Part shown: positions 35,745-45,231 of the stretch, in pieces
How positions within the stretch are numbered: the stretch's first letter is position 1
Layout of the letters: every line of letters begins with the position of its first letter
Assembly (NCBI GenBank): GCA_029851415.1
Contig: CM056744.1
Span: 68,566,172 to 68,630,171 of the forward strand
DNA: 64,000 nucleotides
Direction of reading: 5' to 3'
Source of the DNA: Eretmocerus hayati
Lineage: Eukaryota > Arthropoda > Insecta > Hymenoptera > Aphelinidae
Notes under the pieces: model-generated
Told to the model about the DNA's origin: nothing
What the model saw: the letters and a program-made list of their open reading frames with translations, nothing else
Database searches by the model: none
Program-made: the position numbers and the translations under genes

Positions 35745-36892
35745 TCCTCAAATCGATGACCGGCAGTTCTACAATAATTACAATACCCAGCTCTTTCCAT
35801 GGCTCGATTCAGGCTAAAGCAATTAACAGCAGAATGACCAGGTTTCTGACAGTAAGTACAGAAACGACGATTACCGTAAGAATTTTCGTTCCGATTTATT
35901 CGGCATTCGCGAGCAATATGACCAAATCGCGAGCAATTGTAACATTTCAACTTGGGTGGATCACCCTGACGAGCCAGAGCGGGTGTACCAGAATGATCTC
36001 TGTCCTCGGTGCCCTCGATAGCATGACAATAAACCTTTCGTATTTTCGATGGTGGTTCGAAATTAGAGTGTAAATTCCGACGTTGATTCAATCGTTTTTC
36101 AAAATCAGTAGCAATACCAATAGCTTGTTCGAGAGATGTTGGGTTCTGATTCATCATCATTTGGGCCAAATCCCCAGATACCCCAAGAATAAAACTTTCC
36201 ACAGCAGTCCTGGACATACCCTCTATTACACCCTTAGCTACGACAGGATCGAAATTCCCATTTATCAACTCAATTCCTCGTTGTAAAATATTAGTCACAC
36301 GCAGTCCATAGTCAGACACCTTCTCGTCCTCCTTTTGGGTGACTCGAGCCAGATCAACTTGAATTTGAGGTAAATTCTGAGCTGAAGAAAAGGATCTTTT
36401 CAAATGTTTGACAAACTCATAAAAATTTCCAAAAATTCGCCCCTGAATGTGAGCCTTAGTAGATCCAGTGATTCTTGATTTTATCAACTCGAGGAAGAAG
36501 TCCTTATCGGATGGATCAACGAATCTTTCAGCGCTCTTACACTCTCGAATAAACTGGTCTATAGAAATATCGCGGCCATTAAATTCGGGTAATATTTTCA
36601 CTACGTCAGTAGCCTTACGCACGGTACATCGGGAACCTCTCTCGCTGACAGCGGCCAACGAGTGATTGTCATGATTATTCGGTAAAAAGGAGATATTTCC
36701 CGCAGGATTCACTACGAAGTGAGGAATTCCATGAATATGATGAGCACGTATAGGTTCCTGACTCGCGCCGGAACTATGCGAAGGCACAGATGGGTCGGGC
36801 ACGCCATTCTCTCTATCATTTGTCGGTTGATTTTGTTCCACATGTATGATGGGGATCTCCACGCTAGTGAGATTTGCAGTTACATCGGACAT
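35600..36892 (-). CDS. gag: Gypsy Gag with three CCHC zinc knuckles
   Basis: 430 codons, open throughout. After a Pro/Ser-rich N-terminus, residues about 95-270 read as a retrotransposon capsid (LPEFNGRDISIDQFIRECKS, VSDYGLRVTNILQRG, VIEGMS..AVESFILGV). Three zinc knuckles follow at 317-330 (CYNCSRFGHIAREC), 345-358 (CTYC...GHSAVNC) and 371-384 (CNYC...GHRFEDC), each C-x2-C-x4-H-x4-C. It forms the virus-like particle and binds the element RNA. Pol lies downstream in the -1 frame. Confidence 0.9.
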   Translation of the reverse strand: MSDVTANLTSVEIPIIHVEQNQPTNDRENGVPDPSVPSHSSGASQEPIRAHHIHGIPHFVVNPAGNISFLPNNHDNHSLAAVSERGSRCTVRKATDVVKILPEFNGRDISIDQFIRECKSAERFVDPSDKDFFLELIKSRITGSTKAHIQGRIFGNFYEFVKHLKRSFSSAQNLPQIQVDLARVTQKEDEKVSDYGLRVTNILQRGIELINGNFDPVVAKGVIEGMSRTAVESFILGVSGDLAQMMMNQNPTSLEQAIGIATDFEKRLNQRRNLHSNFEPPSKIRKVYCHAIEGTEDRDHSGTPALARQGDPPKLKCYNCSRFGHIARECRINRNENSYGNRRFCTYCQKPGHSAVNCFSLNRAMERAGYCNYCRTAGHRFEDCLKRKRAESAPPTANLNFQRDRQTGTMTASQLGGQTQSNVVPLPTTQ

Positions 36893-36927
36893 TTCTGATT
36901 TGTTTTATATCTCCAGATTCGATTTTA

Positions 36928-37254
36928 TCAATTTTTTTCAGCATGTGTTATGATCAGTTTCTCTAACTCAAGTACTCGTTCTCTTAAGCTATGATCTTCA
37001 AGCTTAACGAATTCAAATAAATCTCGAATAATACTCAAAAGAAAACTGTATTCCTTGCCAAAATCCCGGTTGCACTGCGCGAGGTTTGCTTGTGTCTCTT
37101 GGTCGTCACTATTGATTTGGTATTGTTCGGCAAATAATTCGTCAAAATCCTGCTGACGTTTCGAAAGTCTACGAACGCACTCTCCGTGCCTAGAAGTTTT
37201 CCTTTCTAAATCGCGAATTCTCTCGAAAATTTCCTTTAAAGCATTGGGCATCAC
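36928..37254 (-). CDS. small coiled-coil ORF upstream of gag
   Basis: 108 codons, 35 nt upstream of gag on the same strand. The sequence is rich in Glu, Arg and Leu with heptad-like spacing (LERKTSRHGECVRRLSKRQQ; LLSIIRDLFEFVKLEDHSL). This predicts a mostly helical or coiled-coil protein. Standard Gypsy elements have no ORF here. I do not know its role. It may aid Gag assembly or be a remnant of a longer leader ORF. Confidence 0.5.
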   Translation of the reverse strand: MMPNALKEIFERIRDLERKTSRHGECVRRLSKRQQDFDELFAEQYQINSDDQETQANLAQCNRDFGKEYSFLLSIIRDLFEFVKLEDHSLRERVLELEKLIITHAEKN

Positions 37255-37327
37255 GGGAAAGAAATCGAATCTAGAGATATCAAACTGTACTGATGCTATG
37301 ATCTTCCTTATAACTAAAGTACTTAGC

Positions 37328-37971
37328 TTAGGTTAGTCGGCGAATTGGCTGGGCTCGTAGTTTCGGCTGAGAATCGGGATCCTGCTGCTCGTCCTTCTCT
37401 TGAGTTACAGGTGGTGTTGGCTCAGATTCTGATTCCCCGCTGGCTTTCCCTGGAGCAGCTAATTGTGTTGAAGTGACCGGGTCAAGCAGCTGGACGTCAG
37501 AGTCGTCTTCTTCAGATGGCGGAGTCACAGGCCCTGTGACAGACGGTTTCCCGGTTCTTACAGAGGGCGGAGTCGTTGAGTCGCAGGCGGCGAGCAGGTT
37601 GGCACACCCCGCTGAGCGTCGAAGGGTCAGGTGCTCTGGAAGGTTGCAAGGCACCTCCAAAGGTAATTTTTCCTCTGCCGTGGGGTTCTCCAGAACCTCA
37701 GGATCGTCCGTTTTCCCCTGAGACACCGGTTGGTATTTCAAGGCACCAAGCAAAGAGAGCCTCCTTGCCTCCAAGCAACCGATAGTAAAGCGGTCGTTGG
37801 GATTCTTGGCCCGAGCGTCAGCTATGAGTTCTTCTTGGATGCGAATTTTTTCCAAAATTGCAGTTTTCACATCCACCAAGGGCTTGGAGTCTTCTTCGAC
37901 GGCTTTTTCCAGTTAGCGACGAAGATTCTGTTCCTTCTCGATGTTTGTTGGTTCCAGGGCTTTGTCAGTCA
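37328..37971 (-). pseudogene. leader ORF of the Gypsy element, one in-frame TAA
   Basis: The frame begins with ATG 37971 (MTDKALEPTNIEKEQNLRR) and is stopped by TAA at 37913-37915. It continues in the same frame to 37328, with an internal ATG at 37879 that could restart translation (183 codons). The N-terminal part is helical and charged (DVKTAILEKIRIQEELIADA). The C-terminal half is Pro/Ser/Thr/Glu-rich (TPPSEEDDSD, SESEPTPP) and probably disordered. It starts about 50 nt inside the primer-binding site. It is an extra ORF before gag, with no family I recognise. Confidence 0.5.
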
Positions 37972-38020
37972 TCGAAAATGGTATAACAATTCACTTTTCA
38001 CTTCCAAAATCACTCCTCTG

Positions 38021-38041
38021 CGAATCCCACTCCTGACACCA
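38021..38041 (-). other. primer-binding site of the giant Gypsy element
   Basis: On the minus strand TGGTGTCAGGAGTGGGATTC begins 4 nt after the 5' LTR. It has the TGG start of sequences complementary to a tRNA CCA end. The complement (GAATCCCACTCCTGACACCA) resembles insect tRNA-Leu 3' ends. That identity is from memory. Confidence 0.75.
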
Positions 38042-38045
38042 AAAC

Positions 38046-39501
38046 TGTTATGTACCAGCCTCTAAAATATGCAGAGCACAAGCGCCTCTAGTAAGGAGAG
38101 CGCGTGGTGAATGAATTTTATTTGAATTCAAACTCTACCGGCTGGCGAAAGTAGAACCCGAGCGGCTGGGTTCGTTTGCAGAAGATAAGCGTAGAGACGC
38201 TTGGAGTGTGGAAGTGACTCGTGAAATGAGAGGATGTCAGTTCTCGTGTGAATCCAGTATATTCTGTACTTTTGATACAATTTAGAGATGGTCAAGATGT
38301 GAACAGTACAGAATTCAGTGGTCGAATGCTGCTCCTCGTGTATCTACAAGCCTTAATATATTATCTTGAGGAGTGGGGCGTCCATGGTCAATCCAGTGTA
38401 TACGTGGGTAAGCGGTATAGAGTACCACTAAGTGCTTCCTGTTTTGTTATTTGTTTGTTCCTTGTCGTTGCAGTCAATAATAGGTTCCGAAGGCCAACGT
38501 CAGTGAAATTGAGAAAACAATACTCCAAGTGATTTTCAAGACTAATCTTAATGGAAGAGATTCGAGGAAAATAATAAGCTAAGTGGTTCTGAAGGCCAGT
38601 CCAAAATGGAAAAGATTCGAGAAAAACAAATGGAAAGATTCGAGAACATAATATGCTAAGTGGTTCTGAAGGCCAGCCCAAAATGGAAAAGATTCGAGAA
38701 AATAATATGCTAAGTGGTTCTGAAGGCCAGCCCAAAATGGAAAAGATTCGAGCAAAACAAATGGAAAGATTCGAGAAAATAATATGCTAAGTGGTTCTGA
38801 AGGCCAGCGCGCCAATAGATTTGGAAGGTCAACGCGCGGGTTGGAGGCCAGTGCGCTAATGGATTTGGGAAGCCAACGCGCTAATGGATTCTAGAGGCCA
38901 CGAGTTCTTCTTGTAGTTGTCTTGGTCACTGCTAGTTGTTATTTGCAGCGTTAATGGAATTGGAAGGCCAACGTGCTAATGGACTCTGGAGGCCACGAGT
39001 TCTTCCTGTTGTTGCCTTGGTTACTGCTACTTGTTATTTGCAGAGCTAATTGATTCCGAAGGTCTCTCAAGAGCCTCATCCAAAATTAGCTCGCTTGAAC
39101 CCTCGAATGCTTCTGCGAGAAAAGCGTTGGTAATTGGGTTATACCATACCTAGAAAATATAATCATGTATGTATTGCACTTTTGGAATTGTGCTGCACCC
39201 CAACTCCAGCGTTAACTCCCCCCCCCCCCCATACATACATGTGGGTATTAAACATATGCATCCGTCAAGCCCATGCACTTGGCCGAAGCCATGCATCCGC
39301 ATAAGTGCCGTGCATGAGCCTGAACGCACCCACCCGCACACCGGTACTTCCCCGACTCAAGTACAGGCTCTTAAACACATCCCGTGAAACGCCGTGAAAC
39401 CGGAGGATAGTTGTGAGCGCGTGACGAACCTTACGCATACCATGTACCGCGAGAGACTCATCATTTGAGCGCCACGTACACATACATACATGCACATGGC
39501 A

Positions 39502-39539
<38 letters not shown>

Positions 39540-39611
39540 TCTGTACCTGCAGATTCTTGTAGCTACTGATAGACACGCGCAGAATGGTTCTTTATCCTGC
39601 AGTACATAACA
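38046..39611 (-). repeat. 5' LTR of the giant Gypsy element
   Basis: 1,566 bp, direct repeat of 17809-19311. It has four copies of the ~55-bp unit (about 38540-38810) against three in the other LTR, a C10 run near 39221-39230 and a shorter (AT)n run at 39506-39535. It also has an extra ~35 bp around 39264-39300 bounded by GCATCCG direct repeats, so the other LTR may have lost this segment by slippage. As the 5' LTR it should carry the promoter, but I cannot point to a specific TATA or initiator. Confidence 0.9.
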
Positions 39612-39656
39612 CCAGCTCGCGCAAGTGATCGCGGCGACGCGTTGCTCATCCCCACA

Positions 39657-40119
39657 AGGAAGATTCACACATACACACGCGTATAACTATATACATGCCC
39701 CACAGTCCGGCAGCTCTCCACCATTTTTCTCCTCTTCCCCCCGAATTCCAATATTATATACACGCGTGAACGTGTTGTCTTCGCGGAACGTTATGACTAA
39801 GGGACCGAAGTTTCGTGTTATGAGAATTTTTTTGTGCTACTGCACGTTTTGCGTTATTGCACGAACTATCGTAGAATGCAGAATTCGTTCAGGAAACTGC
39901 AAGTCCCGAGCTTTTCCCTATCCAAGACATCAATATAAAACGTGATGGATATGATGAGGTTTGAGAAACATCGCTCCATCAATGTTTATAGATAAACTGT
40001 TCTAGGAATACATCTTTGAATTTTTTATTTTATTTTATTGATGAAATTGAACGGGTCTTTGAGACCCAGGATACATTTTGGGGCATAAATACATATAATT
40101 GATAATAACATAAATCGTG
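39657..40119. other. spacer between the old LTR and the BEL element
   Basis: No gene. A (TTTTA)n-like stretch lies at 40019-40040. The 106-codon frame at 39625 has no domain. Confidence 0.4.
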
Positions 40120-40489
40120 TGTTTATGTAGCACCGATCAAATAATGTCCGCGACAGCACACACACATTCACGCACACATTAGCTCAGCCGTCAAGTGGCA
40201 TTAGACGCTCAACCGACAGTAGAGACGCTCAACCGACAGTAGATACGCTCAACCGGCAGTAGAACCGCCGTCTGCCGTATATCTATAGACATTCAGCCGC
40301 TTGGCTATAGGCCTCCTGCTCTGCTCCGGTTCGGGCAGTCTCCATGTGGATCGCGAACAAGCCGCACACTCTCCACCACCTCGAGCATGTATTCAGTTTG
40401 CTCAATATAGTGTTCGCTAAAAACTATTTTTCTCGCATTCCTCTCGTCATGAGTAACCTGGATCCCACAAATCAACATCGGCGAAAACA
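40120..40489 (+). repeat. 5' LTR of BEL element
   Basis: 370 bp. It contains three or four copies of ACGCTCAACCG(A/G)CAGTAGA at 40205-40265. The trailing half (GTTCGGGCAGTCTCC...GGATCCCACAAATC) is identical to the other LTR apart from two C/T changes. Confidence 0.95.
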
Positions 40490-41643
40490 TTTGGTCCTTC
40501 GAGCCGGATCCAGGTGCTTGTGAAGGGAGGTTGTATGATTCGGAGTGATGTGCGAACGCGTGGTGCAAATTTGATAGTGCGGAGCTCATTTGCAGTTGTG
40601 AAGCATTATATCACATACCGGCTATTATACAGTGAGCTAAAGTGTGCAAGTTTATTGTGCGAGTTGAAAGTTTGCGATCCATGCATTTTGTGGGGAGTTA
40701 ATGGCATAATCAAGCCATCGCCCATACTACATACCAGCCATTTTGCCTGCCTCGCTCCAAACGGCGGATGACGCCAAGCGAGCCGCAAAACGAGCGCGTG
40801 GCGGCCATTTTGAGAGCCAGCGTCTCGTTCATCGTCGAAGCAGCTAGCAGAGTAGAAAGCGGCGCCACATCATCGGTCATCACGTTCCTGCGCAGTATCA
40901 ACGGTCGCGAAGCGTTCGCGATAGGGGTCAAGGTCATCTACCGGTGAGTGAGTTGTCTATCCTTCATACATTCTTTGGGGGATTGTTTCACTGCCTATCC
41001 TTACCCCTCCCCTCAATCGGTACACTCATATTTAGGTACTGCATCATGCTACGTTTTTTGATGAATATTTTGAGCTTCTCTTCGTGGTCGGGAGGGTACA
41101 GCATATATCTAATCAATATATTCTAACGATCGTAATGCCATCCACATGCTATAAAATGCTAATAACGCTTGCTGTGTAATGCTATTCATCGATCCTGTAG
41201 AGTGCTCATTTTGCGCCTAAAATGTTTGTTTCAAGACCAGTACTAGGGTTTCTTGGAGTACTCATTTCGCGCTGAGAGTATCTCAAACTATTTTCTTGAT
41301 TGCCATTCCAACATTTTCCGGAACGTCAAAACTATAATTTCTGTTGATTGCACACAGATTGCCATTCCAACATTTTTCTCGATCACAAACTATAATGTCT
41401 GTTGATTGCATATAGACTGCCATTCCAACATTCTCCGGAATGTCAAAACCATAATTTCTGTTGATTGTACACAGATTTCCATTCCAAAATTTACCGGAAT
41501 GTCAGTGCAATAGCGTCACCTGAGTATACACGTATAGACGCTCTGACATCGTTTGAATTTTCACTTCGTCTGAATTATTCTACCAGACCAGTAATTCGTT
41601 TTGAACGAATAATTAAACGATCATATCCATATCATCATATACA
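40490..41643 (+). other. BEL element leader with a 59-codon ORF and 59-bp repeats
   Basis: The long 5' leader holds an ORF at 40768-40947 (starts MTPSEPQNERVAAILRASV). It overlaps a consensus splice donor CCG|GTGAGTG at 40943/40944. This ORF might be a spliced leader exon or an uORF. From 41298 to 41505 there are four copies of a 58-59 bp unit (GATTGCCATTCCAACATT...). No acceptor obvious enough to call an intron lies before the main ATG. Confidence 0.55.
41298..41505. repeat. 58-59 bp tandem repeat, four copies
   Basis: Unit starts GATTGCCATTCCAAC at about 41298, 41357, 41415 and 41474. Each contains GTCAAAAC(T/C)ATAAT or a variant and TTCTGTTGATTG. Confidence 0.85.
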
Positions 41644-44600
41644 ATGGATCTTCTTGAAAAACAAGTTAGATTGGAAATCCGCATGTCTAGTACGCAGTCC
41701 AAAATTGAGAGGCAGCGTAGACTGGAAACCCGCCTTTCTAATCTTTACATTAATTTCAAAAAATTAGACCAATCGATGAAAACCAAGGGTGCATGTATCT
41801 CCCGTATGAAAGGGTTGAAAGATTATTGGCCAAAATTCCAAGATACTCATGACGAGTTGATGAATCGCGATGATGTTGATCGTGCCAATGGTTATTTCAG
41901 AGACGATGTTTTCAATGCCGTAAAAGAAAGATATTTGAATGATCTACAGTTCTTCAATGAATTTCTTTTGTTTCTCGATCGGAATTCCACCATGGATTTG
42001 AGACTTCGGATAGAACTAGATCCGCCTGCTATTCTCAAGTCTGAGTCACGACATACAAGTGCTCAACAACCATTTTTCAAGTCTGAGTCACGACATACAA
42101 GTGCTCAGCAATCTATTTTCAAGTCTGAGTCTCCGCACATAAGAGCTCAGCAACCTGTTTTCAAGTCTGAGTCACGACATACAAGTGCTCAGCAACCATT
42201 TTTCAAGTCTGAGTCTCCGCATATAAGAGCTCAGCAACCTGTTTTCAAGTCTGAGTCACGATATACAAGTGCTCAGCAACCATTTTTCAAGTCTGAGTTT
42301 CCGCATATAAGAGCTCAGCAACCTGTTCTCAAGTCTGAGTCACGACATACAAGTGCTCAGCAAGCTAATTTTCAGCTTGAGTCTCAAAATGAAAGAGCTC
42401 AGCTATCTATTTTCAAGTCTGAGTCACGGCATACAAGTGCTCAGCAACCATTTTTCAAGTCTGAGCCTCCGCATATAAGAGCTCAGCAACCTGTTCTCAA
42501 GTCTGAGTCACGACATACAAGTACTCAGCAAGCTAATTTTCAGCTTGAGTCTCAAAATGAAAGAGCTCAGCTATCTATTTTCAAGTCTGAGTCACGGCAT
42601 ACAAGTGCTCAGCAATCTATTCTCAAGTCAGAGTCTCCGCATATGAGAGCTCAGAAAACTATTTTCAAATCTGAGTCACGACATACAAGTGCTCAGCAAT
42701 CTATTTTCAAGTTTGAGTCACGGCATACAAGTGCTCAGCAATCTATTCTCAAGTCTGAGTCTCCGCATATAAGAGCTCAGCCAGCTTGTTTCAATTTTAA
42801 GTCACAATATACAAATGCTCTGCAAGCTAATCTTCAGCTTGAGTCTCAAAATGAAAGAGCTCAGCTATCTATTTTCAAGTCTGAGTCACGGCATACAAGT
42901 GCTCAGCAATCTATTCTCAAGTCTGAGTCTCCGCATATAAGAGCTCAGCCAGCTTGTTTCAATTTTGAGTCACAATATACAAGTGCTCAGCAAGCTAATC
43001 TTCAGCTTGAGTCTCAAAATGAAAGAGCTCAGCTATCTATTTTCAAGTCTGAGTCACGGCATACAAGTGCTCAGCAATCTATTCTCAAGTCTGAGTCTCC
43101 GCATATAAGAGCTCAGCCAGCTTGTTTCAATTTTGAGTCACAATATACAAGTGCTCAGCAAGCTAATCTTCAACTTGAGTCTCAAAATGAAAGAGCTCAG
43201 CTATCTATTTTCAAGTCTGAGTCACGGCATACAAGTGCTCAGCAATCTATTCTCAAGTCTGAGTCTCCGCATATAAGAGCTCAGCCAGCTTGTTTCAATT
43301 TTGAGTCAAAATATACAGGTGCTCAGCAGCCCACGGTAATATCTGAGTCACAATTCATGAGTGCTCAACAAGCGAACCTTCTGCTTGAGTATCTATATAA
43401 GAGTGCTCGACAATCTGTTCTCCAATCTGAGTTGCAACATAAAAGCACTCCACAAGATACTCCCCCGCCTGAGTTACAGAATATAGTTGCTCACTGGGAT
43501 AATTTCAAGTCTGATTCACAATATCTAAGTGCTCAGCAATCTATTTCCCAATTTGAGTTAGAAAATATGGATACTCAAAAACCTACTGAGTTACAACCTA
43601 CAAGCGCTCAGCAATGTATTCTCAAGTCTGAGTCAGAATTCAAAAATGCTCAGCGATTTTCGCTAAAATCTGGAACACAATATATATGTACTTACCATTC
43701 TATTCTTCAGTTTTCTTGCTCGATTGGTGAGGGTTGTCAGCTTCCGCTACCTTGCAATACCCTTGAGGCCAAACCAGTGCCCGATGAAGGAAACCTTAGC
43801 AATCCACTCGATAGATGCCTCACTGGTCTGTCATTTGAGCATCTTCTTTCTAAGTATACGAATGAAGGACTATGCAATATCTGCAGTTGCAGGCATTATC
43901 CTATTATTTATGACAACGGTGACTCAAACAGTTTAAATATACTTGAACATGCGCCAAAGTCTATTCATCTTTTTCAACCGTCTACCAAATCAGCATCAAT
44001 GCTGCTATTGGAGTCGAACTATGTGAATATTATTAATCTAAATAGAGATACTGATTATGATGAAGCTTTGATTCCTGCCTGTCTAATCCTAGCTGAATCC
44101 ATGCATGATTCTACACATGAGATTCGAGCAACCATAGATCAGCGTGCACAGTACTCATCCATTTTCGAAGTTTCGCTCCATTCGACATTGGAACTGAATA
44201 TCAAGTCAAATTCGAATCGGCTCACTATGAAAGGCCCATGTGTCTATGACACTAGTGCTGAAGCTGATGAGATTTTCGCCAATTTTTCGTGCGAGCGCGA
44301 AGTCTCTTCTAGTGAACAAATCTCGTCGAGAAATAGGCATAAATGTGTTTACCATTTCAAGATTTCTTCGAATCGCACAGGCATCGGTACACGTATAGCA
44401 CATCTTACTCAGAAGCCAGAAACGTCTGGATTTTGTATTTTCGAAGATTTATTTGATCCCAATTTCATCTCCCGATCCCTTAGTAGATTGGGCACGGACC
44501 TGTGTCCTTATTCACACCCCGTCCCTTATATTGGAGGATTTAGGGAACCAGGGGTTAGGACAGTGAAACATCGCCTAAAAAGGGTAGTGGGAGAAACAAT

Positions 44601-44952
44601 ACTCACCTTGGAGGAATTTACAACAGTCCTCGACCAAGCAGAGACATGTATCAACTCCAGGTCTCTCGTACCCACCAGTGATGGTCTCTCTGATTCAAAT
44701 GCCCTAATACCAGCTCATATCAATATATCAGGCAAATCAACTGCCTTGCCCATCGAAATCATGAGTACTGGCGACAAGATATTAACTCTTTGCCGCTGGA
44801 AAATTATTGCTCAAATTGTCCCACAACCTTGGAACAGTGGGTCCCAGCAACAACGGTATGATCAAGATCGAGTCAAGATTGCCCCTGGCTGGATATGTCG
44901 TTCATCATATGTTGTTCACATCAAATTCTACATTACTCCAAGAACGCAGTAA
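41644..44952 (+). CDS. 1,102-aa chimeric Gag / repeat array / protease-integrase remnant protein
   Basis: Uninterrupted frame from ATG 41644. Residues 1-115 resemble the helical N-terminal Gag region of insect BEL/Pao elements (KIERQRRLETRLSNLYINFK; LKDYWPKFQDTHDELMNRD; YFRDDVFNAVKERYLND). Residues about 128-690 are some 40 tandem 14-residue repeats, consensus (I/V/F)(F/L)KSES(R/P)H(T/I)(S/R)AQQ(S/P). Near 743 CNICSCRHY resembles the second BEL Gag zinc knuckle with its last ligands lost. Near 830 IRATIDQRAQYSSIF resembles the BEL protease active-site strand with D(Q/T)G changed to DQR. Residues about 955-1050 (GGFREPGVRTVKHRLKRVVG; TLEEFTTVLDQAETCINSR) are the end of BEL integrase. RT, RNase H and the integrase catalytic core are absent. 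The last ~45 codons look frame-shifted relative to the family. A long open frame between near-identical LTRs suggests recent mobility, possibly with a selected product. Confidence 0.8.
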   Translation: MDLLEKQVRLEIRMSSTQSKIERQRRLETRLSNLYINFKKLDQSMKTKGACISRMKGLKDYWPKFQDTHDELMNRDDVDRANGYFRDDVFNAVKERYLNDLQFFNEFLLFLDRNSTMDLRLRIELDPPAILKSESRHTSAQQPFFKSESRHTSAQQSIFKSESPHIRAQQPVFKSESRHTSAQQPFFKSESPHIRAQQPVFKSESRYTSAQQPFFKSEFPHIRAQQPVLKSESRHTSAQQANFQLESQNERAQLSIFKSESRHTSAQQPFFKSEPPHIRAQQPVLKSESRHTSTQQANFQLESQNERAQLSIFKSESRHTSAQQSILKSESPHMRAQKTIFKSESRHTSAQQSIFKFESRHTSAQQSILKSESPHIRAQPACFNFKSQYTNALQANLQLESQNERAQLSIFKSESRHTSAQQSILKSESPHIRAQPACFNFESQYTSAQQANLQLESQNERAQLSIFKSESRHTSAQQSILKSESPHIRAQPACFNFESQYTSAQQANLQLESQNERAQLSIFKSESRHTSAQQSILKSESPHIRAQPACFNFESKYTGAQQPTVISESQFMSAQQANLLLEYLYKSARQSVLQSELQHKSTPQDTPPPELQNIVAHWDNFKSDSQYLSAQQSISQFELENMDTQKPTELQPTSAQQCILKSESEFKNAQRFSLKSGTQYICTYHSILQFSCSIGEGCQLPLPCNTLEAKPVPDEGNLSNPLDRCLTGLSFEHLLSKYTNEGLCNICSCRHYPIIYDNGDSNSLNILEHAPKSIHLFQPSTKSASMLLLESNYVNIINLNRDTDYDEALIPACLILAESMHDSTHEIRATIDQRAQYSSIFEVSLHSTLELNIKSNSNRLTMKGPCVYDTSAEADEIFANFSCEREVSSSEQISSRNRHKCVYHFKISSNRTGIGTRIAHLTQKPETSGFCIFEDLFDPNFISRSLSRLGTDLCPYSHPVPYIGGFREPGVRTVKHRLKRVVGETILTLEEFTTVLDQAETCINSRSLVPTSDGLSDSNALIPAHINISGKSTALPIEIMSTGDKILTLCRWKIIAQIVPQPWNSGSQQQRYDQDRVKIAPGWICRSSYVVHIKFYITPRTQ
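42025..43720 (+). repeat. 42-bp coding tandem array, ~40 units, with 168-bp higher-order repeat
   Basis: The unit codes 14 residues (for example FKSESRHTSAQQSI). Three variants alternate: SES-RHTSAQQ, SES-PHIRAQ and LES-QNERAQL, plus NFES-QYTSAQQ. From about 42660 to 43330 a 4-unit block (168 bp) is repeated three times almost exactly, so recent expansion was by blocks. Units at both edges are degenerate, as in arrays growing from the middle. Confidence 0.93.
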
Positions 44953-45231
44953 CACTCAATCGTCAAGCTCATTGCACCCGACAGAAGAAGATGAGTAAAA
45001 TGTGCTTCCGAGTGATTCAGAAGTGAAGTGTACTAAGACAACGATGAATGATTATTTACTATGTTGATCAATTTTCAATTTTCTATTTTTGAGCTCAAAG
45101 ATTATTTTCTCTAGGTGAAATTGAATAGTAACTATATATTTTTCACAACTAGTGAACCCTTATTTTTCCACACTTTTATGGAATCATTTGTTCATTTCAA
45201 TGAAATATATTTTTCTCTCGAGGTGGGAGGA

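Larger units (their letters stand above)
17809..39611 (-). mobile_element. giant 21.8-kb Ty3/Gypsy LTR retrotransposon
   Basis: Two direct repeats of about 1.5 kb begin TGTTATGTACC and end GTACATAACA. The outer flanks carry CCAG at 17805-17808 and 39612-39615, a 4-bp target duplication that ties both LTRs to one insertion. A primer-binding site lies inside the right LTR and a purine-rich stretch inside the left LTR, so transcription is on the minus strand. Sense order: leader ORF, small ORF, gag, protease, RT, RNase H, integrase, then about 12 kb of further DNA before the 3' LTR. The usual family length is 5-12 kb. Part of the excess is nested insertions (a LINE tail and a 2.5-kb foldback). 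The rest includes an unidentified gene. Pol carries stops and frameshifts, so this copy is dead. Confidence 0.9.
17611..39656 (-). mobile_element. older ~240-bp LTR, split by the giant Gypsy element
   Basis: The LTR begins TGTGGGGAAT at 17611 and runs to 17808. It resumes at 39612/39616 and ends CATCCCCACA at 39656. Its termini TGTGGGGA/TCCCCACA are an 8-bp inverted repeat of TG...CA form. A primer-binding-like site lies just left of it, making it the 5' LTR of a minus-strand element. The total length without the insertion is about 240 bp. The giant element occupies 17809-39611 inside it, bounded by CCAG on both sides. Confidence 0.75.
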
